A stretch of 8,408 nucleotides of DNA from an uncultured bacterium (GTDB taxonomy: Bacteria; Patescibacteriota; Minisyncoccia; Phycocordibacterales; UBA1006): positions 1 to 8,408 of the forward strand of contig CAIXMG010000079.1 in NCBI GenBank assembly GCA_903920485.1, read 5' to 3'. Position numbers and translations under genes: made by a program. The notes under the pieces are model-generated. The model was given only the letters and a program-made list of their open reading frames with translations. It did no database searches and had not been told where the DNA came from. Shown here one piece after another: positions 4,900 through 8,408 of the stretch (position 1 is its first letter; every line of letters starts with the position of its first letter).

Positions 4900-6741
4900 C
4901 TATCTCACCTCCCAACCCTTCTCTTTCACGGCTGCATAGATATTTTCCATGATCGCGTCCACCTCGTCGCTGACAAGTGTGCGTTCATATGATTGAAACA
5001 CCAATCGGAAAGCTAGGGAGTTCTTTCCTTCCTTCCTGAACTGGTCGAAGAGGATGGCGTTTCTGATAAGCGCATGACCGCAATTTATAAAAATGCTTAT
5101 CAAATCTCCTCGTGCCTGGTTGGTATCGGGAACCCATACCGCAATGTCGCGCGAAGTGAACGGATATTCGGACCACATCTTGAACCCTCCTTTCTCTTTC
5201 TCTGTTTCAGACACACCTGGCCTTCGGCCACCCTCTCTAAAAGAGGGGGTGGCTCCGTCGAGGGGGTAATCCGAAATTTTCACTTCAGTGATCCCCTTCT
5301 TGTCGGCATAAGCAACGCGTAGCTCCTCGCCTGTCTTGGGGAATACCGTGCCAATTTCAAAAATTTTCATTTCGGCAAGACCAAGAAGATCGGTGTTTTG
5401 TCGGTTGAGGTCGTAGGAAGCCGCCAGTCCGTCGGCAAGATTCTTGCGCAAAGCCGATTTTCCTACCGGACCACGAACCACTTCAAAGTCGCCCTTTTTG
5501 GCAAAGGAATAGGTATAGACCTCTTGATACCCTTTTGAAACAAGATCATTCCTGATAGCGGTTATTCTTTCAAATATTTCATTCTTCCCGGACACGAAAT
5601 CGATCTTTGGAATTCGTGCGGTGATTTTTTCATACCCATACGCACGTCCGATCTCCTCAGCCATGTCATGCGCGCCCGTGATGTCGAGTCGCTCGAATGG
5701 AACAATGGCAGTGAAGATCCCTGCCTCATTTTCAAATTCATAACCATAGCGGGTCAGAATTGTTTCCATTTCACTTTGGCTGATGGCGGTTCCCAGCGTG
5801 GCGTTTGTTTCGGCCGCCGTGAACGACACCGATCGTTGAGAAACGGGATTCGGATACTCATCAATAGGAAAGCACGGCTGGCCGCCAGTAAGGTCCACGA
5901 TGAGATCCGTGACCATATGCATCGCTTTCTCGGCGAGGTGAGGTGTCAGCTCGTTCTCGAAGCGCTTTGCGGAATCAGTGAGCAAATTGAGCTTCTTCGC
6001 CGTTTTGCGCACGGCAATGGGATCAAAGTTCGCAACCTCAATGACGATACTCTTCGTGGCTTCGTCCACCTCAGCAATGGTTCCGCCTTTTACGCCGGCA
6101 ATGGCCAAGGCGTGACGCTCATCGGCAATGACAGCAACGTCTTCCGACAGTGCGACAATCTTCCCATCAAGAGTCGTAAGAACCTCGTCAGCGCGCGCCT
6201 GTCGCACGATCAGGTGGCCGCTTGCCAGCTTGTCATAATCAAACGCATGGATCGGCTGACCGAGCGAGAACATAATGTAGTTCGTCGCATCGACGATATT
6301 GTTGATGGATCTTTGACCAATCGCTTCCAGGCGCTCCGAAAGCCACTTTGGTGACGGACCGACTTTCACATCGAATATCTTTCGTGCGATGTATCGCCGA
6401 CAGACACCTGTCTCAAGTGACACTGTGACGTCGCTGTCGACATTCTCGTGCTGGCGGTGTTCGAGCGATTTCAGAGTCAAGGAAAGCAGGCCGGCAACCT
6501 CGCGTGCCATGCCGTAATGGGACAAGCAATCGTGCGCACGATCTGGGAGTACCTTGATATCGAGGACGACCTCACCCGGCCGGCTTACACCGTCCACCCT
6601 CTCCACTATCGTGGAGAGGGTCTCAAGTTCGTCTGCATTCTCGACCTCAAAAGCGCCGAAGATGATCTTCTCGGCAAGCTGCTTCGGTTCCGGGAGCGGT
6701 TCCTCGATATACGATTGGAGCCAGTTATAGCTGATTTTCAT
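4900..6741 (-). CDS. pheT: Phenylalanyl-tRNA synthetase beta subunit, short form with two in-frame repeat insertions
   Basis: A 613-residue beta subunit of the heterotetrameric enzyme that charges tRNA-Phe in the cytoplasm. It starts with the family's MKISYNWL. The EMAP-like tRNA-binding (B2) insertion found in E. coli-type PheT (about 795 residues) is absent: B1 continues almost directly into DIKVLPDRAHDCLSHYG (61-77). The B3/B4 editing region is at about 112-290 (NNIVDATNYIMFSLGQPIHAFDYDK, 147-171). B5 covers about 300-375 (MAEEIGRAYGYEKI, 360-373). The B6/B7 core is at about 385-485 (EVYTYSFA, LRKNLADGL, MKIFEIGTVF). The C-terminal FDX-ACB domain is at about 523-613 (SEYPFTSRDIAVWVP). Residues 41-58 and about 492-510 are encoded by palindromic repeat elements. 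ATG 6741 is preferred over an in-frame TTG at 6750. The start overlaps the upstream nucleotidyltransferase gene by 17 nt, indicating translational coupling; no Shine-Dalgarno sequence is present. Confidence 0.97.
   Translation of the reverse strand: MKISYNWLQSYIEEPLPEPKQLAEKIIFGAFEVENADELETLSTIVERVDGVSRPGEVVLDIKVLPDRAHDCLSHYGMAREVAGLLSLTLKSLEHRQHENVDSDVTVSLETGVCRRYIARKIFDVKVGPSPKWLSERLEAIGQRSINNIVDATNYIMFSLGQPIHAFDYDKLASGHLIVRQARADEVLTTLDGKIVALSEDVAVIADERHALAIAGVKGGTIAEVDEATKSIVIEVANFDPIAVRKTAKKLNLLTDSAKRFENELTPHLAEKAMHMVTDLIVDLTGGQPCFPIDEYPNPVSQRSVSFTAAETNATLGTAISQSEMETILTRYGYEFENEAGIFTAIVPFERLDITGAHDMAEEIGRAYGYEKITARIPKIDFVSGKNEIFERITAIRNDLVSKGYQEVYTYSFAKKGDFEVVRGPVGKSALRKNLADGLAASYDLNRQNTDLLGLAEMKIFEIGTVFPKTGEELRVAYADKKGITEVKISDYPLDGATPSFREGGRRPGVSETEKEKGGFKMWSEYPFTSRDIAVWVPDTNQARGDLISIFINCGHALIRNAILFDQFRKEGKNSLAFRLVFQSYERTLVSDEVDAIMENIYAAVKEKGWEVR
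5228..5267 (+). repeat. Palindromic repeat element, copy 2 (inside pheT, opposite orientation)
   Basis: An 11-bp stem (5228-5238 with 5242-5252, one G-T wobble, loop AAA) is followed by GCTCCGTC and GAGGGGGT. The order matches copy 1: hairpin, GCTCCGTC, and a G-rich echo of the right arm. A second tight hairpin, GGCC-TTC-GGCC (5219-5229), abuts it. The element has no stop codon in the pheT frame and encodes the low-complexity stretch from Y492 to about G509, just before the FDX-ACB domain. Its plus orientation is opposite to the gene. Confidence 0.75.
6569..6621 (-). repeat. Palindromic repeat element, copy 3 (inside pheT, gene orientation)
   Basis: A perfect 11-bp stem pairs ACCCTCTCCAC (6596-6606) with GTGGAGAGGGT (6611-6621) around a 4-nt loop. 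On the minus strand a CGG/CCG mini-stem and GGGTGAGGT (6577-6569) follow, matching the layout of copy 1, which ends GGGAGAGGT. It encodes residues 41-58 of PheT (TLSTIVERVDGVSRPGEV) without breaking the frame. The stem arms are nearly identical to copy 1; the downstream part is more diverged. Confidence 0.65.
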
Positions 6742-7138
6742 ATGCTTCAATGAGTTCTAAGTCTTTTAAGTCCTTCTCACGCCCCTCCCTATCCTTGAAG
6801 AACTTGATGCTTTCCAGGTTCTGGTATTTTCGCCCTTCAATAGTAGTTGCGGAATCCATCAGTTCCTTTCCTGAATATCCCGGGAATGGATTTTTGAAGT
6901 TCCACATGAATTCTATGTTGGGAAATACTATCTTGTCACAATGGTCTCCTGCGTGAAAGCGGTCGGGATACTTCTGCTTCAGTTCTTCGCCGGTCTCGTT
7001 AAGGACTAGCAGGTCAAGGTCGTTGCAGTCACGGATGCCAAGCGCGGCAAGTGTTCCGCCGCCAGTAATAAGGTAATCATCCAATTCAAGGTTTAAGGAA
7101 TCAAGCTCAGCAAGGAATTTTTTAAGGTTTGGAAACAT
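6725..7138 (-). CDS. Small predicted nucleotidyltransferase between pheS and pheT
   Basis: A 137-residue protein with the core signature of the polymerase-beta-type nucleotidyltransferase superfamily. A strand leads into GGG (26-28) and a helix, followed by the paired metal-binding aspartates D40 and D42 in CNDLDLLV (38-45). A third acidic residue could be E76 in PNIEFMWN. Near the C-terminus, the pattern R-KYQNLESIKFFK followed by REGREKDLKDLELI (117-130) resembles the C-terminal helices of small AbiEii-, MNT- or LinB-like nucleotidyltransferases. There is no signal peptide. The ATG at 7138 follows the pheS stop by two bases, and the 3' end overlaps the pheT start by 17 nt, so the three genes form one tightly coupled operon. 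No Shine-Dalgarno sequence is seen. The substrate is unknown. The context suggests a link to tRNA metabolism, but insertion of an unrelated gene into the operon is equally possible. Confidence 0.8.
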   Translation of the reverse strand: MFPNLKKFLAELDSLNLELDDYLITGGGTLAALGIRDCNDLDLLVLNETGEELKQKYPDRFHAGDHCDKIVFPNIEFMWNFKNPFPGYSGKELMDSATTIEGRKYQNLESIKFFKDREGREKDLKDLELIEAYENQL

Positions 7139-7140
7139 GA

Positions 7141-7863
7141 TTAAAACTGGTTAAGTCTCACATCACCCTGATACGACAAGCGTACATCCGGAACACCATA
7201 CTTCAGCATCATCAGGCGGTCAATGCCCATTCCAAATGCAAACCCGGAAAATTCCTTGGGATCGACGCCGGCATTCTTGAGAACTTCGGGATGCACCATA
7301 CCGGCACCAAGTACCTCGACCCATTTTTCTTCTCCGTTGCGCATCATTTTCACGTCCACTTCTACGCCCGGTTCGACGAACGGAAAGAATGACGGGCGAA
7401 GACGGACGTCCGCCTCGGGTCCCACAAACTGCTTGAAGAATTCCAAAAGGGTCCCCTTGAGGTCTGCCAGCGAGATATTCCTTCCCACCAGCAATCCTTC
7501 CATCTGATGGAACTGGGCTTCGTGCGTGGCATCGGTCGCCTCGTTTCGGAAGACTTTTCCCGGAACGATGATTGCAAACGGCGGAACCTTTCCGTCCTTC
7601 TTCATCTGCTGCATGTACCTGACCTGCACGCCCGATGTCTGCGTTCGCATGACCCGTCCCGGTTCGTTCTTGACCCAGAACGTATCCTGCATGTCGCGCG
7701 CAGGATGATCCTTTGGAACGTTCAACGCATCGAAATTATAGTATTCCGTTTCCATTTCGGGACCGGTCGCAACTTCGAATCCAAGACCGCTGAAGATGCG
7801 GACGATGTCGTTCGTGATGATGGTAAGCGGGTGCAAGGTTCCCTGCGGAGAAGATTCGTTCAT
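7141..7863 (-). CDS. pheS: Phenylalanyl-tRNA synthetase alpha subunit, short form lacking the N-terminal coiled coil
   Basis: A 240-residue catalytic alpha subunit of PheRS, which activates phenylalanine and transfers it to tRNA-Phe. Class II landmarks: motif 1 region HPLTIITNDIVRIFSGLGFE (11-30), ETEYYNFDALNVPKDHPARD (38-57), motif 2 GKVFRNEATDATHEAQFHQ (102-120), the FFPFVEP pocket segment (159-165), WVEVLGAGMVHPEVL (181-195) and motif 3 GFAFGMGIDRLMML (207-220). All core elements are intact. E. coli-type PheS is about 327 residues; the first 85 or so, an antiparallel coiled coil that contacts tRNA, are missing. An in-frame TGA 24 nt upstream of ATG 7863 shows this is not a misplaced start. 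A -10-like TATTCT (7877-7872) lies 8 nt before the ATG. No Shine-Dalgarno sequence precedes it. It is the first gene of the pheS-nucleotidyltransferase-pheT operon. Confidence 0.97.
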   Translation of the reverse strand: MNESSPQGTLHPLTIITNDIVRIFSGLGFEVATGPEMETEYYNFDALNVPKDHPARDMQDTFWVKNEPGRVMRTQTSGVQVRYMQQMKKDGKVPPFAIIVPGKVFRNEATDATHEAQFHQMEGLLVGRNISLADLKGTLLEFFKQFVGPEADVRLRPSFFPFVEPGVEVDVKMMRNGEEKWVEVLGAGMVHPEVLKNAGVDPKEFSGFAFGMGIDRLMMLKYGVPDVRLSYQGDVRLNQF

Positions 7864-7902
7864 ATGGCAAAAGAATACACTATTTCAAGGGTTTTGAGGA
7901 CA

Positions 7903-7934
7903 TTGACTTAACTTGCTTTATATTTTATTATAAT
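7903..7934 (+). promoter_or_regulatory. Promoter of the 47-residue membrane protein gene
   Basis: A -35 box TTGACT (7903-7908) is followed after 17 nt by TATTAT (7926-7931), with an overlapping perfect TATAAT at 7929-7934 (20 nt spacing). The expected transcription start is near 7938-7941, leaving a leader of 11-14 nt with no Shine-Dalgarno sequence before the ATG at 7952. The promoter fires away from pheS. Confidence 0.7.
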
Positions 7935-7951
7935 AACAAAACCACACCCTG

Positions 7952-8095
7952 ATGCCTCAAAATTATATAACAATCGTTAACCCCCATCGCGGTCAGCCCG
8001 ATAACGTAGAGAATCTTGTCCTGCTTTTGGTAGGATTCGCACTTGTCGCCTTCCTGGTGATGGCATTTACGTCTCAATTTAGGGACTTCAACTAA
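7952..8095 (+). CDS. Small single-pass membrane protein, 47 residues
   Basis: A short open frame beginning MPQNYITIVNPHRGQPDN. A single strongly hydrophobic segment follows at about 21-39 (LVLLLVGFALVAFLVMAF), and the protein ends with a polar tail, TSQFRDFN. The first 20 residues are polar with one Arg and one His, so topology cannot be fixed from charge alone. I recognise no family. Support for reality is unusually good for its size: a consensus-like promoter 18-49 nt upstream, an ATG just after the predicted transcription start, and a strong terminator 9 nt past the TAA. It is a standalone unit transcribed divergently from pheS and convergently with gatB. Its role is unknown. Confidence 0.7.
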   Translation: MPQNYITIVNPHRGQPDNVENLVLLLVGFALVAFLVMAFTSQFRDFN

Positions 8096-8103
8096 CTAAA
8101 TAT

Positions 8104-8130
8104 AAAAATCCCTCTTGGCGAGGGGTTTTT
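8104..8130. terminator. Bidirectional terminator between the small membrane protein gene and gatB
   Basis: AAAAATCCCTC (8104-8114) pairs with GAGGGGTTTTT (8120-8130), with one T-G wobble, around a 5-nt loop. A/T tracts on both sides serve both directions. It ends the small plus-strand gene and overlaps the gatB stop codon (8129-8131) on the minus strand. Confidence 0.9.
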
Positions 8131-8408
8131 ATTGGAGCAATTCCTTCAGAATTTTCTGTACGACCGCAGGATTGGCACTTCCCTTCGTTTCTTTCATGAT
8201 CTGCCCGACGAAGAACATCAGCGACGCTTCCTTGCCGGCCTTGTATTCGGCAACAACGTTCGGATTGGCATCAACGATTTTCTGGGCGATTTCCTTCAGT
8301 GCCCCTTCATCGTTCTTTTGGAATAGATTGTTTTCGTTAAGGTAATCTTCAACAATCAAGTCTTTGTGGACCAGGATTGCAATAGTGTCTTTGACCGTAC
8401 GTGACGAA
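8129..8408 (-). CDS. gatB: Aspartyl/glutamyl-tRNA amidotransferase subunit B, C-terminal part (gene runs off the window)
   Basis: The last 92 codons of gatB; the frame stays open to the right edge. GatB is the kinase/tRNA-binding subunit of GatCAB, which converts misacylated Glu-tRNA-Gln and Asp-tRNA-Asn to the Gln and Asn forms. The visible part is the C-terminal helical YqeY-like tail domain. It starts around SSRTVKD, continues through a helix containing IAQKIVDANPNVVAEYKAGK, and ends with the highly conserved FFVGQIMKETKGSANP and a final helix VVQKILKELLQ. The Met-like start visible near 8359 is an in-frame TTG inside the domain and is not a true start. The stop codon lies in the terminator stem. 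Confidence 0.95.
   Translation of the reverse strand, partial: SSRTVKDTIAILVHKDLIVEDYLNENNLFQKNDEGALKEIAQKIVDANPNVVAEYKAGKEASLMFFVGQIMKETKGSANPAVVQKILKELLQ

Noticed and set aside
5668..6354. 228-residue open frame on the plus strand opposite pheT
   Set aside because: It is antisense to conserved PheT domains, with no recognisable domain or expression signals.
6742..6750. Upstream TTG start for pheT, adding three residues
   Set aside because: PheT proteins start at MKISYNWL, and the ATG at 6741 is in place. The TTG has no supporting signal.
1..8408. CRISPR array, insertion sequence or phage genes
   Set aside because: No regularly spaced direct repeats, transposase, integrase or structural phage gene is present on either strand.

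Overview
The window most likely comes from a member of the Candidate Phyla Radiation (Patescibacteria, Parcubacteria-like). This is inferred from gene content. Both subunits of phenylalanyl-tRNA synthetase are short forms without their accessory tRNA-contact modules, intergenic spaces are tiny, secreted and small genes are unfamiliar, and no recognisable start codon has a Shine-Dalgarno sequence. The code is standard. Assignment below the level of the radiation is not possible from this stretch. Layout on the minus strand, right to left: the 3' end of gatB (8408-8129); the operon pheS, a small predicted nucleotidyltransferase, and pheT (7863-4900); an unknown 93-residue protein (4832-4551); an unknown 120-residue protein (3313-2951) with a clean terminator; a class II, serine-type tRNA with an abnormal anticodon arm (2842-2755); the ribosomal protein bL25/Ctc gene (2528-1887); a secreted coiled-coil/lytic transglycosylase protein (1820-435); and type B ribosomal protein bL31 (383-120). 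On the plus strand are a divergent UDP-GlcNAc 2-epimerase-like gene (3435-4505) and a 47-residue single-membrane-segment protein (7952-8095). Rho-independent terminators separate most units, and the two plus-strand genes share bidirectional terminators with their convergent neighbours. Most of the window serves translation: tRNA aminoacylation (PheRS), Gln/Asn-tRNA amidation (GatB), a tRNA, and two ribosomal proteins. Cell-envelope genes (transglycosylase, epimerase-like protein) and orphan genes lie between them. The signals most worth a second look are these. (1) A family of palindromic repeats with an 11-bp stem occurs three times, and two copies sit in frame inside pheT at domain boundaries. 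(2) The serine-type tRNA has loop bases that read GAU at the anticodon position, with several broken stem pairs. (3) A nucleotidyltransferase gene sits between pheS and pheT. (4) Shine-Dalgarno sequences are absent throughout, and several -10 boxes lie 6 to 12 nt from the start codon, which suggests leaderless or nearly leaderless mRNAs. (5) The epimerase-like protein lacks the usual His-Val-Glu of its active site.
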